From assembly GCA_954871525.1 (NCBI GenBank), contig OX940864.1, positions 5,202,001 through 5,266,000 on the forward strand: DNA of 64,000 nucleotides, given 5' to 3'. Shown piece by piece: positions 1-10,339 of the stretch (position 1 is the first letter of the stretch; every line of letters begins with the position of its first letter). The DNA is from Parietaria judaica. Its lineage: Eukaryota; Streptophyta; Magnoliopsida; Rosales; Urticaceae. The notes beneath the pieces are model-generated. The model was given only the letters and a program-made list of their open reading frames with translations, made no database searches and was not told the origin of the DNA. A program made the translations under genes and the position numbers.

Positions 1-174
1 CAATTTAATCCTTGCATATTTTTCCATGAGAACTCTTGTTATATTCAAATACCAATGTTTAAGCCCTAAAATCATTATTTTTTCAATTGGTTCGAAATTT
101 AAGGTTGTAAAAAATGTAAAATAAAGAAATGCTATAGGAAATGCTATAGCATTTCCTATGGCATTTCTCGTCAA
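1..174 (+). repeat. Reference satellite monomer (174 bp)
   Basis: This copy is full length and serves as the coordinate frame for motifs. Within it are TTGCATATTTTT near 12-23, CCCTAAA at 64-70, T6 at 78-83, CAATTG at 84-89, TTCGAA at 92-97, A6 at 109-114, AATAAA at 120-125, a 44-bp palindrome at 125-168 and CTCGTCAA at 167-174. The T6 and A6 tracts lie about 31 bp apart, roughly three helical turns, which could favour intrinsic curvature. The start point is arbitrary because the array is tandem. Confidence 0.95.
120..125 (+). other. AATAAA hexamer repeated once per monomer (example)
   Basis: The hexamer AATAAA, identical to the canonical eukaryotic polyadenylation signal, lies directly before the palindrome in almost every monomer on the plus strand. 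Given the base composition it may be chance. If the array is transcribed, plus-strand transcripts would meet this signal about every 174 bases. No cleavage data can be inferred from sequence. Confidence 0.5.
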
Positions 175-298
175 CAATTTAATCCTTGCATATTTTTCCA
201 TGAGAACTCTTGTTATATTCAAATACCAATGTTTAAGCACTAAAATCATTATTTTTTCAATTGGTTCGAAATTTAAGGTTGTAAAAAATGTAAAATAA

Positions 299-342
299 AG
301 AAATGCTATAGGAAATGCTATAGCATTTCCTATGGCATTTCT
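299..342. repeat. 44-bp near-perfect palindrome, one per monomer (example)
   Basis: The left arm is two direct copies of GAAATGCTATAG (300-311 and 312-323, the second running into the centre). The right arm is the inverted complement, with 21 of 22 base pairs matching. The one mismatch is the G of CTATGGC where a perfect arm would have CTATAGC. The symmetry centre is TA|TA within GCTATAGC. The element recurs in nearly every monomer at positions 125-168. It could extrude as a cruciform or fold as a hairpin in single-stranded DNA or RNA. Some copies, for example near 5,520-5,540 and 16,370-16,400, carry CTATAGC and so have a perfect arm. Confidence 0.93.
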
Positions 343-348
343 CGTCAA

Positions 349-738
349 CAATTTAATCCTTGCATATTTTTGCATGAGAACTCTTGTTATATTCAAATTT
401 CAAAGTATAAGCCCTAAAATCATTATTTTTTCAATTGGTTCGAAATTTAAGGTTGTAAAAAATGTAAAATAAAGAAATGCTATCCTATGGCATTTCTCGT
501 CAACAATTTAATCCTTGCATATTTTTGCAAATGCTATAGCATTTCCTATGGCATTTCTCGTCAACAATTTAATCCTTGCATATTTTTGCATGAGAACTCT
601 TGTTATATTAAAATTCTAATGTATAAGCCCTAAAATTATTATTTTTTCAATTGGTTCTAAATTTAAGGTTGTAAAAAATGTAAAATAAACAAATGCTATA
701 GAAAATGCTATAGCATTTCCTATGGCATTTCTCGTCAA
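349..738 (+). repeat. Truncated monomers at a rearrangement junction
   Basis: The monomer starting at 349 is only 155 bp because 19 bp of the palindrome are missing (GAAATGCTATCCTATGG). It is followed by a 61-bp fragment at 504-564 that jumps from the TTTTTGC of the monomer start directly into the second half of the palindrome. The next unit, 565-738, is full length again. The fragment junction falls inside the palindrome, which fits unequal exchange or replication slippage using the repeated GAAATGCTATAG. Confidence 0.85.
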
Positions 739-3252
739 CAATTTAATCCTTGCATATTTTTGCATGAGAACACTTGTTATATTCATATTCCAATGTATAA
801 GCCCTAAAATCATTATTTTTTCAATTGGTTCGAAATTTAAGGTTGTAAAAAATGTAAAATAAAGAAATGCTATAGCATTTCCTATGGCATTTCTCGTCAA
901 CAATTTAATCCTTGCATATTTTTGCATGAGAACTCTTGTTATATTCAAATTCCAATGTATAAGCCCGAAAATCATTATTTTTTCAATTGGTTCGAAATTT
1001 AAGGTTGTAAAAAATTTAAATAAAAGAAATGCTATAGGAAATGCTATAGCATTTCCTATGGCATTTCTCGTCAACAATTTAATCCTTGAATATTTTTGCA
1101 TGAGAACTCTTGTTATATTAAAATTCCAATGTATAAGCCCTAAAATCATTATTTTTTCAATTGGTTCGAAATTTAAGGATGTAAAAAATGTAAAATAAAC
1201 AAATGCTATAGAAAATGCTATAGCATTTCCTATGGCATTTCTCGTCAACAATTTAATCCTTGCATATTTTTCCATGAGAACTCTTGTTATATTCAAATAC
1301 CAATGTTTAAGCCCTAAAATCATTATTTTTTCAATTGGTTCGAAATTTAAGGTTGTAAAAAATGTAAAATAAAGAAATGCTATAGGAAATGCTATAGCAT
1401 TTCCTATGGCATTTCTCGTCAACAATTTAATCCTTGCATATTTTTGCATGAGAACTCTTGTTATATTCAAATTCCAATGTATAAGCCCTAAAATCATTAT
1501 TTTTTCAATTGGTTCGAAATTTAAGGTTGTAAAAAATTTAAAATAAAGAAATGCTATAGGAAATGCGATAGCATTTCCTATGGCATTTCTCGTCAACAAT
1601 TTAATCCTTCCATATTTTTGCATGAGAACTCTTGTTATATTCATATTCCAATGTATAAGCCCTAAAATCATTATTTTTTTCAATTGGTTCGAAATTTAAG
1701 GTTGTAAAAAATTTAAATAAAAGAAATGCTATAGGAAATGCTAGCATTTCCTATGGCATTTCTCGTCAACAATTTAATACTTGCATATTTTTGCATGAGA
1801 ACTCTTGTTATATTTAAATTCCAATGTATAAGCCCTAAAATCATTACTTTTTAAATTGATTCGAAATTTTAGGGCATAAACAATGTAAAATAAAGAAATG
1901 CTATAGGAAATGCTATAGCATTTCCTATGGCATTTCTCGTCAACAATTTAATCCTTGCATATTTTTGCATGAGAACTCTTGTTATATTCAAATTCCAATG
2001 TATAAGCCCTAAAATCATTATTTTTTCCATTGGTTCGAAATTTAATGTTCTAAAAAATGTAAAATAAATAAATGCTATAGGAAATGCTATAGCATTTCCT
2101 ATGGCATTTCTCGTCAACAATTTAATCCTTGCATATTTTTTGCGTGAGAACTCTTGTTATATTCAAATTCCAATGTATAAGCCCTAAAATATTTATTTTT
2201 TCAACTGGTTCGATATTTTAGGTCGTAAACAATGTAAAATAAAGAAATGCTATAGGAAATGCTATAGCATTTCCTATGGCATTTCTCGTCAACAATTTAA
2301 TCCTTGCATATTTTTGCATGAGAACTCTTGTTATATTCAAATTCCAATGTATAAGCCCTAAAATCATTATTTTTTTAATTGATTCAAAATTTATTGTTGT
2401 AAAAAATGTCAAATAAAGAAATTCTATAGGAAATGCTAGCATTTCTTATGGCATTACTCGTCAACAATTTAATCCTTGCATATTTTTGCATGAGAACTCT
2501 TGTTATATTCATATTCCAATGTATAAGCCCTAAAATCATTATTTTTTCAATTGGTTCGAAATTTAAGGTTGTAAAAAATGTAAAATAAAGAAATGCTATA
2601 GAAAATGCTGTAGCATTTCCTATGGCATTTCTCGTCAACAATTTAATCCTTGCATATTTTTGCATGAGAACTCTTGTTATATTCAAATTCCAATGTATAA
2701 GCCCTAAAATCATTATTTTTTCAATTGGTTCGAAATTTAAGATGTAAAAAATTTAAAATAAAGAAATGCTATAGGAAATGCTATAGCATTTCGTATGGCA
2801 TTTCTCGTCAACAATTTAATCCTTGCATATTTTTTCATGAGAACTCTTGTTATATTAAAATTCCAATGTATAAGCCCTAAAATCATTATTTTTTCAATTG
2901 GTTCGAAATTTAAGATTGTAAAAAATGTAAAATAAACAAATGCTATAGAAAATGATATAGCATTTCCTATGGCATTGCTCGTCAACAATTTAATCCTTGC
3001 ATATTTTTCCATGAGAACTCTTGTTATATTCAAATACCAATGTTTAAGCCCTAAAATCATTATTTTTTAAATTGGTTCGAAATTTAATTTTGTAAAAAAT
3101 GTAAAATAAAGAAATGCTATAGGAAATGCTATAGCATTTCTTATGGCATTTCTCTTCAACAATTTAATCATTGCATATTTTTGCATGAGAACTCTTGTTA
3201 TATTCAAATTCCAATGTATAAGCCCTAAAATCATTATTTTTTCAATTGGTTC
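739..3252 (+). repeat. Irregular, diverged monomers
   Basis: This stretch holds about 14 monomers with no long-period duplication that I could see. Copies differ by single-base changes and by indels such as the 12-bp loss at about 870 and the TA loss giving GCTAGC near 1,740 and 2,433. Minus-strand open frames of up to 355 codons (616-1,683) and plus-strand frames such as 884-1,198 are fragments of the repeated frame and are not called as genes. Confidence 0.85.
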
Positions 3253-5286
3253 GAAATTTAAGGTTGTAAAAAATGTAAAATAAAGAAATGCTATAGGAAA
3301 TGCTATAGCATTTCCTATGGCATTTCTCGTCAACAATTTAATCCTTGCATATTTTTGCATGAGAACTCTTGTTATATTCAAATTCCAATGTATAAGCCCT
3401 AAAATCATTATTTTTTTAATTGGTTCGAAATTTAAGGTTGTAAAAAATGTAAAATAAAGAAATGCTATAGGAAATGCTATAGCATTTCCTATGGCATTTC
3501 TCTTCAACAATTTAATCCTTGCATATTTTTGCATGAGAACTCTTGTTATATTTAAATTCCAATGTATAAGCCCTAAAATCATTATTTTTTAAATTGATTC
3601 GAAATTTTAGGTCGTAAACAATGTAAAATAAAGAAATGCTATAGGAAATGCTATAGCATTTCCTATGGCATTTCTCGTCAACAATTTAATCCTTGCATAT
3701 TTTTGCATCAGAACTCTTGTTATATTCAAATTCCAATGTATAAGCCCTAAAATCATTATTTTTTCAATTGGTTCGACTTTTAGGTTGTAAACAATGTAAA
3801 ATAAAGAAATGCTACCTACGGCATTTCTCTTCAACAATTTAATCCTTGCATATTTTTGCATGAGAACTCTTGTTATATTCAAATTCCAATGTATAAGCCC
3901 TAAAATCATTATTTTTCAATTGATTCGAAATTTAAGGTTGTAAAAAATGTCAAATAAAGAAATTCTATAGGAAATGCTATAGCATTTCCTATGGCATTTC
4001 TCGTCAACAATTTAATCCTTGCATATTTTTGCATGATAACTCTCGTTATATTCATATTCCAATGTATAAGACCTAAATTCATTATTTTTTCAATTGGTTC
4101 GAAATTTAAGGTTGTAAAAAATGTAAAATAAAGAAATGCTATAGAAAATGCTATAGCATTTCCTATGGCATTTCTCGTCAACAATTAAATCCTTGCATAT
4201 TTTTGCATGAGAACTCTTGTTATATTCAAATTCCAATGTATAAACCCTAAAATCATTATTTTTTAAATTGGTTTGAAATTTAAGGTTGTAAAAAATGTAA
4301 AATAAAGAAATGCTATAGGAAATGCTATAGCATTTCCTATGGCATTTCTCGTCAACAATTTAATCCTTGCATATTTTTGCATGAGAACTCTTGTTATATT
4401 CAAATTCCAATGTATAAGCCCTAAAATCATTATTTTTTTAATTGGTTCGAAATTTAAGGTTGTAAAAAATGTAAAATAAAGAAATGCTATAGGAAATGCT
4501 ATAGCATTTCCTATGGCATTTCTCTTCAACAATTTAATCCTTGCATATTTTTGCATGAGAACTCTTGTTATATTTAAATTCCAATGTATAAGCCCTAAAA
4601 TCATTATTTTTTAAATTGATTCGAAATTTTAGGTCGTAAACAATGTAAAATAAAGAAATGCTATAGGAAATGCTATAGCATTTTCTATGGCATTTCTCGT
4701 CAACAATTTAATCCTTGCATATTTTTGCATCAGAACTCTTGTTATATTCAAATTCCAATGTATAAGCCCTAAAATCATTATTTTTTCAATTGGTTCGACT
4801 TTTAGGTTGTAAACAATGTAAAATAAAGAAATGCTACCTACGGCATTTCTCTTCAACAATTTAATCCTTGCATATTTTTGCATGAGAACTCTTGTTATAT
4901 TCAAATTCCAATGTATAAGCCCTAAAATCATTATTTTTCAATTGATTCGAAATTTAAGGTTGTAAAAAATGTCAAATAAAGAAATTCTATAGGAAATGCT
5001 ATAGCATTTCCTATGGCATTTCTCGTCAACAATTTAATCCTTGCATATTTTTGCATGATAACTCTCGTTATATTCATATTCCAATGTATAAGACCTAAAA
5101 TCATTATTTTTTCAATTGGTTCGAAATTTAAGGTTGTAAAAAATGTAAAATAAAGAAATGCTATAGAAAATGCTATAGCATTTCCTATGGCATTTCTCGT
5201 CAACAATTAAATCCTTGCATATTTTTGCATGAGAACTCTTGTTATATTCAAATTCCAATGTATAAACCCTAAAATCATTATTTTTT
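3253..5286 (+). repeat. Tandem block duplication, period 1,022 bp
   Basis: Sequence from about 3,253 to 4,264 repeats at about 4,275 to 5,286 with a constant offset of 1,022 bp (six monomers minus 22 bp). Shared private markers include the shortened palindrome GAAATGCTACCTACGG, the phrase TTTTTGCATCAGAACTC, and GATAACTCTCGTTATATTC. A few differences are visible, such as TTTCCTATGG near 3,660 against TTTTCTATGG near 4,682, and CCTAAATTC near 4,074 against CCTAAAATC. The duplication is therefore fairly recent but not brand new. Confidence 0.88.
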
Positions 5287-5699
5287 CAATTGGTTTGAAA
5301 TTTAAGGTTGTAAAAAATTTAAAATAAAGAAATGCTATAGGAAATGCTATAGCATTTCCTATGGCATTTCTCGTCAACAATTTAATCCTTGCATATTTTT
5401 GCATGAGAACTCTTGTTATATTCAAATTCCAATGTATAAGCCCTAAAATCATTATTTTTTCAATTGGTTCGAAATGTAAGGTTGTAAAAAATGTGAAATA
5501 AAGAAATGCTATAGGAAATGCTATAGCATTTCCTATAGCATTTATCGTCAACAAATTAATCCTTGCATATTTTTGCATGAGAACTCTTGTTATATTCAAA
5601 TTCCAATGTATAAGCCCTAAAATCATTATTTTTTCAATTGGTTCGAAATTTAAGGTTGTAAAAAATATAAAATAAAGAAATGCTATAAGAAATGTATAG
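5287..5699 (+). repeat. Short stretch of single monomers between two duplications
   Basis: This holds a little over two monomers linking the 1,022-bp and 1,195-bp duplications. It includes a palindrome with a perfect right arm (CCTATAGCATTT near 5,530). Nothing else is seen. Confidence 0.8.
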
Positions 5700-8127
5700 C
5701 ATTTCCTATGGCATTTCTCGTCAACAATTTAATCCTTGCATATTTTTCCATGAGAACTCTTGTTATATTCAAATCCCAATGTATAAGCCCTAAAATCATT
5801 ATTTTTTCAATTGGTTCGAAATTTAAGGTTGTAACAAATGTAAAATAAAGAAATGCTATAGGAAATGCTATAGCATTTCCTATAGCATTTCTCGTCAACA
5901 ATTTAATCCTTGCATATTTTTGCATGAGAACTCTTGTTATATTCAAATTCCAATGTATAAGCCCTAAAATCATTATTTTTTCAATTGGTTAAAAATTTAA
6001 TGTTGTAAAAAATGTAAAATAAAGAAATGCTATAGGAAATGCTATAGCATTTCCTATGGCATTTCTCGTCAACAATTTAACCCTTGCATATTTTTGCGTG
6101 AGAACTCTTGTTATATTCAAATTCCAATGTATAAGCCCTAAAATCATTATTTTTTCAATTGGTTCGAAATTTTAGGTCGTAAACAATGTAAAATAAAGAA
6201 ATGCTATAGGAAATGCAATAGCATTTCCTATGGCATTTCTCGTCAACGATTTAATCCTTGCATATTTTTGCATGAGAACTCTTGTTATATTCAAATTCCA
6301 ATGTATAAGCCCTAAAATCATTATTTTTTTAATTGGTTCGAGATTTAAGGTTGTAAAAAATGTAAAATATAGCATTTCATATGGCATTTCTCTTCAACAA
6401 TTTAATCCTTGCATATTTTTGCATGAGAACTCTTGTTATATTCAAATTCCAATGTATAAGCCCGAAAATCATTATTTCTTCAATTGATTCGAAATTTAAG
6501 GTTGTAAAAAATGTCAAATAAAGAAATGCTATAGGAAATGCTATAGCATTTCCTATGGCATTTCTCGTCAACAATATAATCCTTACATATTTTTGCATGA
6601 GAACTCTTGTTATATTCATATTCCAATGTATAAGCCCTAAAATCATTATTTTTTCAATTTATTCGAAATTTTAGGTCGTAAACAATGTAAAATAAAGAAA
6701 TGCTATAGGAAATGCTATAGCATTTCCTATGGCATTTCTCATCAACAATTTAATCCTTGCATATTTTTGCATGAGAACTCTTGTTATATTCAAATTCCAA
6801 TGTATAAGCCCTAAAATCATTATTTTTTCAATTGGTTTGAAATTTAAGGTTGTAAAAAATGTCAAATAAAGAAATGCTATAGGAAATGCTATAGCATTTC
6901 CTATGGCATTTCTCGTCAACAATTTAATCCTTGCATATTTTTCCATGAGAACTCTTGTTATATTCAAATCCCAATGTATAAGCCCTAAAATCATTATTTT
7001 TTCAATTGGTTCGAAATTTAAGGTTGTAACAAATGTAAAATAAAGAAATGCTATAGGAAATGCTATAGCATTTCCTATAGCATTTCTCGTCAACAATTTA
7101 ATCCTTGCATATTTTTGCATGAGAACTCTTGTTATATTCAAATTCCAATGTATAAGCCCTAAAATCATTATTTTTTCAATTGGTTAAAAATTTAATGTTG
7201 TAAAAAATGTAAAATAAAGAAATGCTATAGGAAATGCTATAGCATTTCCTATGGCATTTCTCGTCAACAATTTAACCCTTGCATATTTTTGCGTGAGAAC
7301 TCTTGTTATATTCAAATTCCAATGTATAAGCCCTAAAATCATTATTTTTTCAATTGGTTCGAAATTTTAGGTCGTAAACAATGTAAAATAAAGAAATGCT
7401 ATAGGAAATGCAATAGCATTTCCTATGGCATTTCTCGTCAACGATTTAATCCTTGCATATTTTTTCATGAGAACTCTTGTTATATTCAAATTCCAATGTA
7501 TAAGCCCTAAAATCATTATTTTTTTAATTGGTTCGAGATTTAAGGTTGTAAAAAATGTAAAATATAGCATTTCATATGGCATTTCTCTTCAACAATTTAA
7601 TCCTTGCATATTTTTGCATGAGAACTCTTGTTATATTCAAATTCCAATGTATAAGCCCGAAAATCATTATTTCTTCAATTGATTCGAAATTTAAGGTTGT
7701 AAAAAATGTCAAATAAAGAAATGCTATAGGAAATGCTATAGCATTTCCTATGGCATTTCTCGTCAACAATATAATCCTTACATATTTTTGCATGAGAACT
7801 CTTGTTATATTCATATTCCAATGTATAAGCCCTAAAATCATTATTTTTTCAATTTATTCGAAATTTTAGGTCGTAAACAATGTAAAATAAAGAAATGCTA
7901 TAGGAAATGCTATAGCATTTCCTATGGCATTTCTCATCAACAATTTAATCCTTGCATATTTTTGCATGAGAACTCTTGTTATATTCAAATTCCAATGTAT
8001 AAGCCCTAAAATCATTATTTTTTCAATTGGTTTGAAATTTAAGGTTGTAAAAAATGTCAAATAAAGAAATGCTATAGGAAATGCTATAGCATTTCCTATG
8101 GCATTTCTCGTCAACAATTTAATCCTT
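5700..8127 (+). repeat. Tandem block duplication, period 1,195 bp
   Basis: Positions about 5,700-6,932 match about 6,895-8,127 at a constant offset of 1,195 bp (seven monomers minus 23 bp). Private markers carried by both copies include GGTTAAAAATTTAATG, a CGATTTAATCC variant of the monomer start, and a shortened palindrome reading AAATATAGCATTTCATATGG. The few differences include TTTTTGC against TTTTTTC near 6,269 and 7,464. The identity ends at about 6,933/8,128, where TTTTTCC meets TTTTTGC. Confidence 0.88.
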
Positions 8128-10339
8128 GCATATTTTTGCATGAGAACTCTTGTTATATTCATAATCCAATGTATAAGCCCTAAAATCATTATTTTTTCAA
8201 TTGGTTCGAAATTTAAGGTTGTAAAAAATGTAAAATAAAGAAATGCTATAGAAAATGCTATAGCATTTCCTATGGCATTTCTCGTCAACAATTTAATCCT
8301 TGCATATTTTTGCATTAGAACTCTTGTTATATTCAAATTCCAATGTATAAGCCCTAAAATCATTATTTTTTCAATTGGTTCGAAATTTAAGGTCGTAAAC
8401 AATGTAAAATAAAGAAATGCTATAGGAAATGCTATAGCATTTCCTATGGCATTTCTCGTCAACAATTTAATCCTTGCATATTTTTGCATGAAAACTCTTG
8501 TTATATTCAAATTCCAATGTATAAGCCCTAAAATCATTATTTTTTCAAATGGTTCGAAATTTAAGGTTGTAAAAAATGTAAAATAAACAAATGCTATAGA
8601 AAATGCTATAGCATTTCCTATGGCATTTCTCGTCAACAATTTAATCCTTGCATATTTTTGCATGAGAACTCTTGTTATATTCAAATTCCAATGTACAAGC
8701 CCTAAAATCATTATTTTTTCAATTGGTTCGACTTTTAGGTCGTAAACAATGTAAAATAAAGAAATGCTATAGAAAATGCTATAGCATTTCCTATGGCATT
8801 TCTCGTCAACAATTTAATCCTTGCATATTTTTGCATGAGAACTCTTGTTATATTCAAATGCATATGTATAAGCTTTAGAATCATTATTTTTTAATTGGTT
8901 CGAAATTTAAGGTTGTAAAAAATGTAAAATAAAGAAATGCTATAGGAAATGCTATAGCATTTCCTATGGCATTTCTCGTCAACAATTTAATCCTTGCATA
9001 TTTTTGCATGAGAACTCTTGTTATATTCAAATTCCAATGTCTAAGCCCTAAAATCATTATTTTTTCAATTGGTTCAAAATTTAAGGTAGTAAAAAATGTA
9101 TAATAAAGAAATGCTATAGGAAATGCTATAACATTTCCTATGGCATTTCTCGTCAACAATTTAATCCTTGCATATTTTTGCATGAGAACTCTTGTTATAT
9201 TCAAATTCCAATGTATAAGCCCTAAAATCATTATTTTTCAATTGATTCGAAATTTTAGGTCGTAAACAATGTAAAATAAAGAAATGCTATAGAAAATGCT
9301 ATAGCATTTCCTATTGCATTTATCGTCAACAATTTAATCCTTGCATTTTTGCATGAGAACTCTTGTTATATTCAAATTCCAATGTATAAGCCCTAAAATC
9401 ATTATTTTTTCAATTTGTTCGAAATTTAAGGTTGTAAAAAATGTCAAATAAAGAAATGCTATATGAAATGCTATAGCATTTCCTATGGCATTTCTCGTCA
9501 AAAATTTAATCCTTGCATATTTTTGCATGAGAACTCTTGTAATATTAAAATTCCAATGTATAAGCCCTAAAATCATTATTTTTTCAATTGGTTCGAAATT
9601 TAAGGTTGTAAAAAATGTAAAATAAAGAAATGCTATAGCATTTCCTATGGCATTTCTCGTCAACAATTTAATCCTTGCATATTTTTGCATGAGAACTCTT
9701 GTTATATTCAAATTCCAATGTATAAGCCCTAATATTATTATTTTTTCAATTGGTTCAAAATTTAAGGTTGTAAAAAATGTAAAATAAAGAAATGCTATAG
9801 GAAATGCTATAGCATTTCCTATGGCATTTATCGTCAACAATTTAATCCTTGCATATTTTTGCATGAGAACGCTTGTAATATTAAAATTCCAATGTATAAG
9901 CCCTAAAATCATTATTTTTTCAATTGGTTCGAAATTTAAGGTTGTAAAAAATGTAAAATAAAGAAATGCTATAGAAAATGCTATAGCATTTCCTATGGCA
10001 TTTCTCGTCAACAATTTAATCCTTGCATATTTTTGCATGAGAACTCTTGTTATATTCAAATTGCAATGTATAAGCCCTAAAATCATTATTTTTTCAATTG
10101 ATTCGAAATTTTAGGTCGCAAACAATGTAAAATAAAGAAATGCTATAGGAAATGCTATAGTATTTCCTATGGCATTTCTCGTCAACAATTTAATCCTTGC
10201 ATATTTTTGCATGAGAACGCTTGTAATATTAAAATTCCAATGTATAAGCCCTAAAATCATTATTTTTTCAATTGGTTCGAAATTTAAGGTTGTAAAAAAT
10301 GTAAAATAAAGAAATGCTATAGAAAATGCTATAGCATTT
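8128..10339 (+). repeat. Mixed monomers
   Basis: About 13 monomers show no clear long-period copy structure. Several variant types mix here: units with GGTCGTAAACAATG, units with AACGCTTGTAATATTAAAATTCC, and units lacking 12 bp of the palindrome (near 9,630). No gene or foreign insertion was seen. Confidence 0.8.

Noticed and set aside
89..105. CENP-B box in the GGTTCGAAATTTAAGG region
   Set aside because: TTCG is present, but the conserved A and CGGG positions of the mammalian box are not.
111..121. Budding-yeast replication origin core (reverse complement TTTTACATTTT fits the 11-base consensus)
   Set aside because: Such a match is expected often in DNA this A/T-rich. The consensus is specific to budding yeasts and nothing else suggests that host.
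884..8878. Plus-strand open frames such as 884-1,198, 6,230-6,487 and 8,672-8,878
   Set aside because: They are short and stop at the AATAAAG of each consensus monomer, persisting only where a local change removes that stop. They are shadows of the repeat.
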